This document shows, piece by piece, positions 1 through 7,488 of a DNA stretch of 34,416 nucleotides; position 1 is the first letter of the stretch, and each line of letters opens with the position of its first letter. Under the pieces are notes generated by a model. The model saw only the letters and a list, made by a program, of their open reading frames with translations, did not search any database and was not told the origin of the DNA. A program made the position numbers and the translations under genes. Source of the DNA: Magnetococcales bacterium (GTDB lineage Bacteria > Pseudomonadota > Magnetococcia > Magnetococcales > DC0425bin3); contig JADGBZ010000027.1 in NCBI GenBank assembly GCA_015231175.1, forward strand, positions 1 to 34,416, given 5' to 3'.

Positions 1-117
1 ATGGAATGCGTGCGTTGGGGATGGTGTTTTGGAGGCCTGTGGTTTGGTCGGGGGTGGGTGGAGGCAGGGGGGGATTCCATCTCGACCGTGACCAGTCGGG
101 AATGGGAGATGAAGAGG

Positions 118-1224
118 ATGAAGATCGATAAACCCCTGCACGGAGTGGCGGCGGTCGCCGTTTGCGTGGGCGTGCTTTTCGCGTGGGTAAAGCTGCCGGA
201 TGCAGCCTCCCCATCTCCAGTAGCGGCGATCAATCCGGTGTTGACTGTGGCGGTCGTCGCGCCGCAACAGGAAAAGTGGCCTCATACCCTGTTGGCGAGT
301 GGTGGAATATTTGCCTGGCAGGAGGCCATCGTGGCCTCGGAAATCGGCGGGTTGGCCGTGACTGCGGTGTTGGTGGATGTGGGCAGCGAGGTCAAACGCG
401 GGCAGGAGCTGGTGACGCTTTCCGATGCTGCCTTGCAGGCGGTGTTGGGTCAGCAGCGGGCCAACGTGGCCCGGGTGGAGGCCAACCTGGCGCTGGCTGT
501 GAGCAACGCCGGGCGGGCGCGTGGCCTGAAAGGTTCCAGCGCCATGTCGGAACAACAGGCGACCCAGTATTTGTTGAGCGAAAGGGCTGCCAAGGCCGAG
601 TTGGCCGCCGTCCAGGCGGCGCTGCGGGTGGAGGAGGTTCACTTGCGGCAGACCCATATCACCGCCGTGGATGATGGCGTCATCACCGCACGCAGTGTGA
701 CGCTGGGCAGCGTGGTTCAGGTGGGGAGCGAACTGTTTCGCCTGCTGCGCCAGAAGCGTCTGGAGTGGCGTGCGGAGCTGACGGCAGCCCAGATGAATCA
801 GGTGCGGGCTGGTTTGCCGGCGCGTTTGACCTTGACGGATGGACGGGTCGTGGATGCCGTGGCCCGTCAGGTGGGGCCGACTCTGGATGTGGGCAATCGG
901 CGTGGTCTGGTCTACTTCGATTTGCCGGCAACGAGTACGGCCAGGGCCGGCATGTTTGCCGAGGGCGAGATCGTTCTGGGTGAGGCGCCGGGTTTGATTT
1001 TGCCCCAGAAGGCCATCGTCATGCGTGATGGCAACGCCTACATCTTCACCTTGGGCGCGGACCATGTCGTCACCGAGCACAAGGTCGTGACCGGACGACG
1101 ACGTGGGGAGCAGGTCGAGGTGGTCCGTGGCGTGACGCCCGCGAGCAGGGTGGTGGTGGCGGGAGGGGCTTTTCTGCATGACGGGGACCGTGTACGGGTG
1201 GTGGCTGGGGAGGTGAACAAATGA
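118..1224 (+). CDS. RND efflux periplasmic adaptor (membrane fusion protein)
   Basis: Periplasmic adaptor that would link an inner-membrane RND pump to an outer-membrane channel (AcrA/MexE/HlyD superfamily). The reading frame is open from base 1, but I place the start at ATG 118 because GGGAG lies 9 bases upstream and the protein then begins with a short basic stretch and a hydrophobic anchor (GVAAVAVCVGVLFAWV), as adaptors do. ATG 109 is the alternative. A biotinyl-lipoyl-like half motif (IGGLAVTAVLVDVGSEVKRG) is followed by an alpha-helical hairpin rich in Ala, Gln and Glu, the second lipoyl half (DDGVITARSVTLGSVVQVG), a beta-barrel domain and a C-terminal membrane-proximal domain. The length of about 368 residues is normal. 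The stop overlaps the permease start by ATGA, so the two are translationally coupled. No outer-membrane channel gene lies in the window. The transported substrate cannot be told from the sequence. Confidence 0.9.
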   Translation: MKIDKPLHGVAAVAVCVGVLFAWVKLPDAASPSPVAAINPVLTVAVVAPQQEKWPHTLLASGGIFAWQEAIVASEIGGLAVTAVLVDVGSEVKRGQELVTLSDAALQAVLGQQRANVARVEANLALAVSNAGRARGLKGSSAMSEQQATQYLLSERAAKAELAAVQAALRVEEVHLRQTHITAVDDGVITARSVTLGSVVQVGSELFRLLRQKRLEWRAELTAAQMNQVRAGLPARLTLTDGRVVDAVARQVGPTLDVGNRRGLVYFDLPATSTARAGMFAEGEIVLGEAPGLILPQKAIVMRDGNAYIFTLGADHVVTEHKVVTGRRRGEQVEVVRGVTPASRVVVAGGAFLHDGDRVRVVAGEVNK

Positions 1225-4200
1225 ACGTCTCCTCCTGGTCCATTCGCGATCCGGTACCGGCCATTCTTCTCTTCGCGCTGCTGACCTTGTTGGGCCTCGG
1301 GGCTTTTCGCGGCCTGGGGGTCCAAAATTTTCCCGACATCGAGGTTCCGATCATCTCGATTGTCGCCACCCAGGAGGGGGCGGCGCCGGCCCAGTTGGAG
1401 ACGGATGTCGCCCGCAAGATCGAAGATGCCGTGGCCACGATTGGCGGCGTCGAGCACATCTACGCGGCGCTCACCGACGGAACAGTCCTGGTCATGGTGC
1501 AGTTTGTCATCGATAAAAATGCGGAGATAGCCCTCAACGAGGTCCGCAACGCCGTTGACAGCGTGCGCCCGAATTTGCCCCAGGATCTAACTGCGCCGGT
1601 GGTGTCGAAGAAGACCACCTCCGGGGGAACGATCGTCGCCTTCACGGTCGATGCCCCCGATATGGACGAAACGGATCTCTCCTGGTTTGTGGATAATGAT
1701 GTTGCCAAAGCGATCCTGGCCGTGCCAGGGGTGGGCAAATTCAGCCGCCTGGGTGGGGTGGATCGCGAGGTGCATATCGACCTCGATCCGGTACGCATGC
1801 GGGCGTTAGGCGTCACCGCCAACGATGTGTCGAACAGCTTGCGCAAAACGTCCCGGGATGCCTCGGGTGGGCGGGGAGATATGGCCGGAGCGGTGCAGGT
1901 GGTGCGTACCCTGGCCGCTGCCGGGTCGGTCGCGGAGCTGGCGGCAGTCGATTTGGCTCTTGCGGATGGCCGCCGGGTGCCCCTGGGAAGCGTGGCGCAG
2001 ATCAGCGACGGCATCGCCGAGCGTAGCGCGGTGGCGTTACGGGATGGTCGCCCCGTGGTCGGCTTTGACATCACCCGCTCCAAGGGATGGAGTGAGGTGA
2101 CCGTGGCCCAGGCGGTGCGGCGGGCTGTGGGTGCATTTGGCGCCACCCATCCCAATGTCAAAATAACCGAAGCCTACAACACCATTTCCCGGGTGCAGGA
2201 CAACTACAAGGGCTCCATGGAACTGCTCTATGAGGGGGCTTTCCTGGCCATCGTGGTGGTGTGGTGGTTTTTGCGGGATTGGCGTGCGACCCTGGTCTCG
2301 GCAGCCGCCTTGCCGTTGTCGATCATTCCCGCCTTTCTGGTCATGAAGCTGTTTGGGTTCAGCCTGGATACGCTGACTTTGCTGGCCCTGGCCCTGGTGG
2401 TGGGCATCCTGGTGGACGATGCCATTGTCGAGGTGGAAAACATTGTGCGTCACCTGCGCATGGGCAAAAAACCCTATCAGGCGGCCATGGAGGCGGCGGA
2501 CGAGATCGGCATGGCCGTGATTGCCACGACGCTCACCCTGGTGGCGGTTTTTTTGCCAACCGCTTTCATGGGGGGGATTCCAGGCCTCTTTTTTCGCTCC
2601 TTTGGCATCACCGCAGTGAGCGCCATCCTGGCCTCTCTGGTGGTAGCACGGTTGTTGACGCCGATGATGGCGGCCTATCTGTTGCGGCCCATCGACCACG
2701 ATGTGGCTGAAGGTGGGTTGTTGCGCCGTTATCTGAGTCTGGCTCGCTTCTGCACGACGCACCGCCTGTTGACCGTGGTGATGGTGGTGGCCTTTTTGGC
2801 CGGATCTCTCGCCATGATCCCCTTGTTGCCGACCGGATTCATTCCGGTTTCGGATCGTGGGCAGACGGTGGTCACCCTTGAATTGCCGCCAGGGAGTGCG
2901 CTGGCGGACACCCGGGCCGTCACCGAGCGGGCTGTCGCCCTGCTGCGTGAGTTGCCCGAGGTGACCCAGGTGTTTGCCGTGGTCGGTTCGGCGGCCAATG
3001 TGGATGGAGGCCCCCTGGGGGGGGGATCCAGCAGCGATGTGCGCAAAGCGACGCTGACCGTCAACCTGGTGGACCGGCGGGAGCGGAGCAAAAAGCAGTC
3101 CCTGATCGAAAACGAGATTCGTCAGCGTTTGCGGACCATTCCGGGTATTCGCGTCGCCATTGTGGCCGCAGAACCAGGCGGCAAGCTGGTGGTCACCCTG
3201 GCGAGTGATGATCCCTACGCCTTGTCCAGCGCCCTGGGCGCCGTCAGCAAGGATTTGCACACCTTGCAGGGGGTGGGCAACATGGTCTCCAACGCGACTC
3301 TGGAGCGACCTGAGATCCATGTCATCCCTGACTTTTCCAGGGCGGCGGATTTGGGGATCACGAGCGATGTCGTTGCCCAGGCGGTGCGTGTGGCTACCGC
3401 AGGGGATTATATGGTGCAACTGCCGAAGCTCAATCTTCCCCAACGGCAGGTGCCCATCCGGGTGCGTCTGGCCCCCTCCGCCCGGAGTGACCTGGATGTG
3501 GTGCGACAGATGCCGGTAATGGCTCGCAATGGCCCCCAGGTATTGGAAAACTTTGCCACGGTGACGATGGAAAGCGGTCCCACCCAGATCGATCGCACGG
3601 ATCGGATGCGGCGGGTCAATATCGACATCGAGCTGGGACAACGCATCATTGGCGATGTCTTGGCCGAGATCAACAGGATGCCGTCCGTGACCAACCTGCC
3701 GCCTGGCGTCAAGCGTCCGGCAGATGGCGACGCGCAGCGCATGATGGAGCTGTTTCAAAGCTTTGGTTCGGCCATGTTGATCGGCATTTTGTGCATCTTC
3801 ATCGTCCTCGTTTTGTTGTTCCGGGATTTTTTGCAGCCGGTGACCATTCTCGCCGCCTTGCCGCTTTCGTTGGGTGGGGCTTTCCTGTCACTTCTTGTGA
3901 CGCACAACTCTTTTTCCATGCCTTCCGTGATCGGCATCCTGATGTTGATGGGGGTAACCACCAAAAATTCCATTTTGTTGGTCGAATATGCCATCGTCGC
4001 ACGGCGCGACCGGGGATTGGATCGTATCGAGGCTCTGCTGGATGCTTGTCGCAAACGTGCCCGGCCCATCGTCATGACGACCATCGCCATGGCAGCCGGC
4101 ATGTTGCCCGTGGCCCTGGGGTTGGGCGCGGAGCCCAGTTTCCGCTCTCCCATGGCCATTGTTGTCATCGGTGGGCCTGATCACATCGACATTTCTCTCT

Positions 4201-4238
4201 CTGCTGGTGATTCCGGTCATCTTCACCTATGTGGATGA
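1221..4238 (+). CDS. RND efflux permease, C-terminus frameshifted
   Basis: Proton-driven inner-membrane RND transporter (AcrB/MexF class, ACR_tran family). It has an N-terminal transmembrane helix, a large periplasmic loop with the NFPDIE motif, a central block of helices and a second periplasmic loop before the last helices. Proton-relay residues are visible: Asp399-Asp400 in GILVDDAIVEVEN and Lys915 in GVTTKNSILLVEY. The frame runs normally to about residue 986, where an extra C at 4176/4177 (in GGTGGGCCTGATC) shifts it. The ORF then ends after about 20 unrelated residues at 4238. Removing one C restores a typical last helix and tail (ITSTFLSLLVIP, then VDDLHRL) ending at TAA 4276-4278, for about 1018 residues. 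As read, the last transmembrane helix is replaced and the pump may be impaired. The same frameshift occurs in the partial second copy at 12233-12632, which argues against a random sequencing error. Confidence 0.93.
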   Translation: MNVSSWSIRDPVPAILLFALLTLLGLGAFRGLGVQNFPDIEVPIISIVATQEGAAPAQLETDVARKIEDAVATIGGVEHIYAALTDGTVLVMVQFVIDKNAEIALNEVRNAVDSVRPNLPQDLTAPVVSKKTTSGGTIVAFTVDAPDMDETDLSWFVDNDVAKAILAVPGVGKFSRLGGVDREVHIDLDPVRMRALGVTANDVSNSLRKTSRDASGGRGDMAGAVQVVRTLAAAGSVAELAAVDLALADGRRVPLGSVAQISDGIAERSAVALRDGRPVVGFDITRSKGWSEVTVAQAVRRAVGAFGATHPNVKITEAYNTISRVQDNYKGSMELLYEGAFLAIVVVWWFLRDWRATLVSAAALPLSIIPAFLVMKLFGFSLDTLTLLALALVVGILVDDAIVEVENIVRHLRMGKKPYQAAMEAADEIGMAVIATTLTLVAVFLPTAFMGGIPGLFFRSFGITAVSAILASLVVARLLTPMMAAYLLRPIDHDVAEGGLLRRYLSLARFCTTHRLLTVVMVVAFLAGSLAMIPLLPTGFIPVSDRGQTVVTLELPPGSALADTRAVTERAVALLRELPEVTQVFAVVGSAANVDGGPLGGGSSSDVRKATLTVNLVDRRERSKKQSLIENEIRQRLRTIPGIRVAIVAAEPGGKLVVTLASDDPYALSSALGAVSKDLHTLQGVGNMVSNATLERPEIHVIPDFSRAADLGITSDVVAQAVRVATAGDYMVQLPKLNLPQRQVPIRVRLAPSARSDLDVVRQMPVMARNGPQVLENFATVTMESGPTQIDRTDRMRRVNIDIELGQRIIGDVLAEINRMPSVTNLPPGVKRPADGDAQRMMELFQSFGSAMLIGILCIFIVLVLLFRDFLQPVTILAALPLSLGGAFLSLLVTHNSFSMPSVIGILMLMGVTTKNSILLVEYAIVARRDRGLDRIEALLDACRKRARPIVMTTIAMAAGMLPVALGLGAEPSFRSPMAIVVIGGPDHIDISLSAGDSGHLHLCG

Positions 4239-4389
4239 CCTGCACCGCCTGGGCAAAAGCTTCCTGAAAGAGGATTAAAATAAATGAAATTTATTCAAAA
4301 TGATAGGAGTCAAGTGCCAATCGATCAGTGCATGATGAATTCTTTTTGAAAATTGGACAATTTCAAGAAACTGGACTACGCTGCAAAAT

Positions 4390-4635
4390 ATGAAAACCCT
4401 TGAATTGAAAATCTCCGACGCCCTTTTCGACCAGGTCGTGGGCCAGGTCAAGCAGGCCCTGCAAGGATTCCCGAGGGAAGATGTGCGGGTGATGCAGAAG
4501 GATGAAAAGAGGAGCAGGAAACAGCTTGCAGAGGCTGTGCGGAAACTTCGGGAAAGTGCTCGGGAGACCGGGCTTGACCAGATTTCGGATGCAGAAATCG
4601 ATGCGGAAATTGCCGCCCATCGGGCGGGTTCATAA
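4390..4635 (+). CDS. Antitoxin-like small protein (partner of PIN toxin)
   Basis: An 81-residue protein starting MKTLELKISDALFDQVVGQV, a beta strand then helix start typical of small antitoxins encoded before PIN-domain toxins. The middle and C-terminus are highly charged and helical (many Lys, Arg and Glu), and would fit a toxin-neutralising tail. It lies 12 bases ahead of a truncated PIN-family toxin gene in the same orientation, which is the standard toxin-antitoxin order. Because the toxin is broken by an IS66-type insertion, this is probably an orphan antitoxin now. The family assignment rests on context plus general sequence character, not a named motif. Confidence 0.65.
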   Translation: MKTLELKISDALFDQVVGQVKQALQGFPREDVRVMQKDEKRSRKQLAEAVRKLRESARETGLDQISDAEIDAEIAAHRAGS

Positions 4636-4647
4636 TCTCCTCTTTCC

Positions 4648-4827
4648 ATGCTCGTCGTTCTGGACACCAACGTCCTCATCTCCGGCCTTCTCAAGCCAAA
4701 TTCCATCCCGGGCCAAATCATCGGCCTGTTCCTGGGGGAGCTGATTGAAGTTTCTGCAACGGAAGAGATCCTTGAAGGTAACCGTTCACCAGAACAAACC
4801 CGGATGGGTGACTTGACAACCACCTAA
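4648..4827 (+). pseudogene. Truncated PIN-domain toxin
   Basis: The first about 43 residues match the start of PIN-family toxin components (COG1569 type): MLVVLDTNVLISGLL contains the conserved first metal-binding Asp of the PIN RNase fold, and SATEEILE matches the usual helix that follows. After codon 43 the frame enters the IS66 left terminal repeat (GTAACC at 4778) and runs through element sequence to a TAA at 4825. The later acidic active-site residues of the PIN fold are missing, so no RNase activity is expected. I could not find the rest of the gene on the other side of the element. It is not in the ORF track because of its length. Confidence 0.7.
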
Positions 4828-5757
4828 ATCGGGACCAGATTTGGTTCCATGGGCAGGACAAGGACATGGAAGTCCAGGCGCTGCTTGATGAAAATGAGCG
4901 TCTTTTGGACATTATCGACCGGCAGGCGGGGCAGATCGCCCAGCAGGCGGAGCAGATCGTTCAGCAGGCAGAGTTGATTGCCCGGCAACAGGCGCGGATC
5001 GACGCCCTTCTGCAACGAGTGTTTGTTCTGGAAGAACAAGTGCGGAAGAATTCCCGTAACTCGTCCAAACCGCCGTCGAGCGATCCACCCTCGTCTGGTC
5101 AACGTTCCAAGAAACCGGCGACGGGCCGCAAGCGCGGAGGTCAACCGGGTCACAAGGGAACCAAGAGAGAGTTGCTGCCACCGGAGCAGGTGAACGCGGT
5201 GGTGGACATCAAACCCGAATCCTGCGGCAAATGTGGGCAGACTCTGGCGGGGAATGATTCCAAGCCGCTGCGGCACCAGGTCACGGAGATACCGCCTGTT
5301 CGACCCTACGTCACGGAGTACCGCCTGTACGAGTTGATGTGTCCGGAATGCGGCGAACGGAATTTTGCCCGATTGCCCGATGATGTTCCCCATGGTGCTT
5401 TTGGATTTCGCCTGCAAGGGATCGTGGCCCTGTGTTCCGGGGCTTACCGGTTGAGCAAGCGGACCATCCTGGCTCTGTTGGCGGACCTGCTTGGGGTTGA
5501 AATGTCTCTGGGCAGCGTCATCCGCTGTGAAAAGAGCGTGATTTCCGCCCTGGCTGCACCGGTAGAGAAAGCGCGGAAGTTCGTCCAGGGGCAACTGGTG
5601 GCCCATGCGGATGAGACCGGTTGGCGTGAAAAGAAGAAGTGGTCCTGGCTGTGGGTCGCAGTGACTTCGCTGGTCACGGTTTTCATGATCCACCGCAGCC
5701 GGGGACAAGAAGCGGCGCAGGCGGCGGCATGACAGTTTTTCTTTGATGAACGGTTAC
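4778..5757 (+). mobile_element. Internally deleted IS66-family element
   Basis: Terminal inverted repeats are visible: GTAACCGTTCACCA at 4778-4791 and its near-perfect complement TGATGAACGGTTAC at 5744-5757 (13 of 14 positions). Between them lies the N-terminal part of an IS66 TnpC transposase and nothing else. Full IS66 elements are usually 2 kb or longer with tnpA, tnpB and tnpC, so this 980-bp copy has lost most of its length but kept both ends. It could still be mobilised in trans. I compared the 8 bases outside each end (CCTTGAAG and GAAATTTT) and see no target duplication, which suggests a deletion or recombination beside the element. Confidence 0.75.
4866..5732 (+). pseudogene. IS66 transposase TnpC, C-terminally truncated
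   Basis: The 288-residue frame begins with a Gln/Glu-rich coiled coil (repeated QAEQI units, residues about 20-55), then the NSSKPPSSDPPS motif typical of IS66 TnpC, a basic GRKRGGQPGHKG segment, and a zinc-finger domain (CGKCG and CPECGE). The DDE domain follows, with its first catalytic Asp in HADETGW. The protein stops soon after FMIHRSRGQEAA, whereas family members continue for roughly another 200 residues with the other catalytic Asp and Glu. The junction with the right end of the element is immediate, so an internal deletion removed the C-terminus. No catalysis is expected. The start ATG has AGGA 8 bases upstream. Confidence 0.85.
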
Positions 5758-5976
5758 GAAATTTTTAAGGAGATCCTGACTATCGGGGCTCTTCTTGCAC
5801 TGAGCCCTGTTTGGTGCCAACTCAAACGTCGCAAACGCGCCTTTCCCCAAAAAAATAGATCCTGCGAATGAATTGGCACCACGCGCCCGCTAAATCCCCG
5901 TAGATCTCGGATAATCCCGCACTTTTTGTTTTTTTTGTTTGTTGTTTGTCGGTGCCAAGTCAAGTGGCTCCCCGCA
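5758..5976. other. Intergenic stretch with repeated GGTGCCAA boxes
   Basis: No credible gene here. TGGTGCCAA at 5812-5820 has its exact inverted copy TTGGCACCA at 5873-5881, and GGTGCCAA followed by a near-identical TCAA recurs directly at 5813-5825 and 5951-5963. A T-rich run covers 5926-5950. These could be ends of a small decayed element or protein-binding sites; nothing distinguishes the two. The short minus-strand frame here looks non-coding. Confidence 0.4.
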
Positions 5977-7113
5977 CTACTTGGTCGGCGACGACGTTCG
6001 CCTCCGGCAAAAATGCCGCTGGCCCTTTCCCGTTGGGAGGCGTGATCTGGTTGGCCGTAACCTCTGGCTCGTCATGACACTGGCGGCGGCGTGCCTTGCT
6101 GGCGGACTTTCCCTCGGGACTGATCGGGTATCGCGCTGCGGGAGGGTGCTTTCGCGAATCAGATAGACTGGGCGGCGCTTGGATTCGCGCAGAATGTGTC
6201 CCACGTATTCACCCAGTATGCCCAAGCCCGCAAGTTGTGCTCCTCCCAGAAAAAGGGTGATTGCGATCGGGCTGATAGACCACTCCTGCGGGAGCGTCGC
6301 TCCAGCTGCCTTGACCTGCACCCACACCTCTAGGGTGAACAAGATCTGGGCTAATGCCCCCAGGGAGAGGATCAGGCCGAAAACAGTGAAAAGCCACAGC
6401 GGTAGCCGCGAAAAGGAGAGAATGCTATCCATGGCTATGAGGGGTAACCTTCGGGGAGCAAATTTGGAATAACCCGCCGCGCGCGTGGGGAGGCGATAGG
6501 TGATTCCGGTCTGGCGAAAACCGATCCAGGCAGTCATGCCGCGCAGATATTTGTCGTGCTCTGGCATGGCGAGCAGTGCCTGGAGGGCGTTGCGGTCCAT
6601 CAGGCAGAATTCATTCTGTCCGCGGGCGAGGTTGAGTCCGGTAAAAGCGGTGAACAAGCGGTGGAAGAGCCGGCGGCCCAGGATGTAGGTGCGCGACAGG
6701 CCAGCCTCGTTCTCCTTATGCTGGAAGGTGTTGACCACGTCATACCCTGCTTGCCACAGGTGGATCATCTCCGGCAGCAGGCTTGGCGGGTGTTGGAGAT
6801 CGGTGTCCATGGTGATGACCGCGCCACGGGCTCGACACTGTTCCAACCCGGCAACAAATCCCCCCTGTGAACCAAAGTTGCGTGACAGACTCACGTAGTG
6901 AATGCGCTCATCCTGGAGGCGCAATCGACGCAATTCGTCCAGGGTATGATCGCTGCTACCGTCGTCGACGACCACAACCTCAAATGTCAGGCCAAGAGGC
7001 GTGAGGACTTCGCATACCTCCCGGCAGAATCTGGTGATGACCTCCTCCTCGTTGTAGGCGGTGGCGACCACGGAGAGTTCTGGAGCTGAGTTGGCGTGAT
7101 GAGAATGGGTCAT
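5977..7113 (-). CDS. Family 2 glycosyltransferase, GtrB/DPM1-like
   Basis: Membrane glycosyltransferase predicted to move a sugar from a nucleotide sugar to a polyprenyl phosphate on the cytoplasmic face, supplying lipid-linked sugar for surface glycan modification (GtrB, ArnC and DPM synthase relatives). Visible are the GT2 fold start (LSVVATAYNEEEV), the acidic pair Asp50-Asp51 in VVVVDDGSSD, the metal-binding DXD at 103-105 (MDTDLQHPP) and two C-terminal transmembrane helices at about residues 230-255 and 270-300. I choose ATG 7113 because the frame upstream to 7200 runs through tandem repeats and does not resemble the family; GGGGG lies about 12 bases upstream. The final 60 residues are Arg/Pro/Ser-rich and low in complexity, longer than in most relatives. 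It is divergent from the membrane protein gene at 7489, which may use the lipid-linked sugar. Confidence 0.88.
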   Translation of the reverse strand: MTHSHHANSAPELSVVATAYNEEEVITRFCREVCEVLTPLGLTFEVVVVDDGSSDHTLDELRRLRLQDERIHYVSLSRNFGSQGGFVAGLEQCRARGAVITMDTDLQHPPSLLPEMIHLWQAGYDVVNTFQHKENEAGLSRTYILGRRLFHRLFTAFTGLNLARGQNEFCLMDRNALQALLAMPEHDKYLRGMTAWIGFRQTGITYRLPTRAAGYSKFAPRRLPLIAMDSILSFSRLPLWLFTVFGLILSLGALAQILFTLEVWVQVKAAGATLPQEWSISPIAITLFLGGAQLAGLGILGEYVGHILRESKRRPVYLIRESTLPQRDTRSVPRESPPARHAAASVMTSQRLRPTRSRLPTGKGQRHFCRRRTSSPTK

Positions 7114-7488
7114 GATGGTCGTAGATCCCCCTTGGTCGGGCTTGGTCGGGCCTGGTCGGGAATGAGCGTGAACCGATGAGTTGCCCCCTTGCTGCAGCAT
7201 ACTATCCGGAATCGACCAACAATTTCCAGTTTTGTGCCGCCGCTGTGGGTTACCTCGATCATCTTGACGGTTGCGGGGAGGGAGCGGGGTGGTTTGCCCG
7301 AAGTGTGGCCGTGGATGACTTCCTGCATTGATCTGTTGATTATTGGTGTATGGACGGCTACCATCGGCGAGGCAGGGTGGAGTCCTTTGTTGCCTTCCGG
7401 TACGGCGTTGACATGCTGTCTCGCATCATGCTTTTCTTCAGCAGGTCTTCGGTGCGTCATGGCAACTCCAGGTTATACGGGTGTGATT
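7114..7488. other. Divergent intergenic region
   Basis: This 375-base interval separates the minus-strand glycosyltransferase from the plus-strand membrane protein and must hold promoters for both. It carries the tandem 10-bp units at 7131-7160. I see no convincing sigma-70 box pair. The frame open here on the plus strand reads as non-coding. Confidence 0.4.
7131..7160. repeat. Three tandem 10-bp units
   Basis: CTTGGTCGGG, CTTGGTCGGG and CCTGGTCGGG follow each other without gaps, 18-47 bases upstream of the glycosyltransferase start. The position between two divergent genes would suit a regulatory site, but replication slippage is an equally simple origin. Confidence 0.7.

Noticed and set aside
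2037-3758. A 573-residue minus-strand frame opposite the RND permease
   Set aside because: Same reason: low-complexity His/Gln/Gly composition and full overlap with an unambiguous transporter gene.
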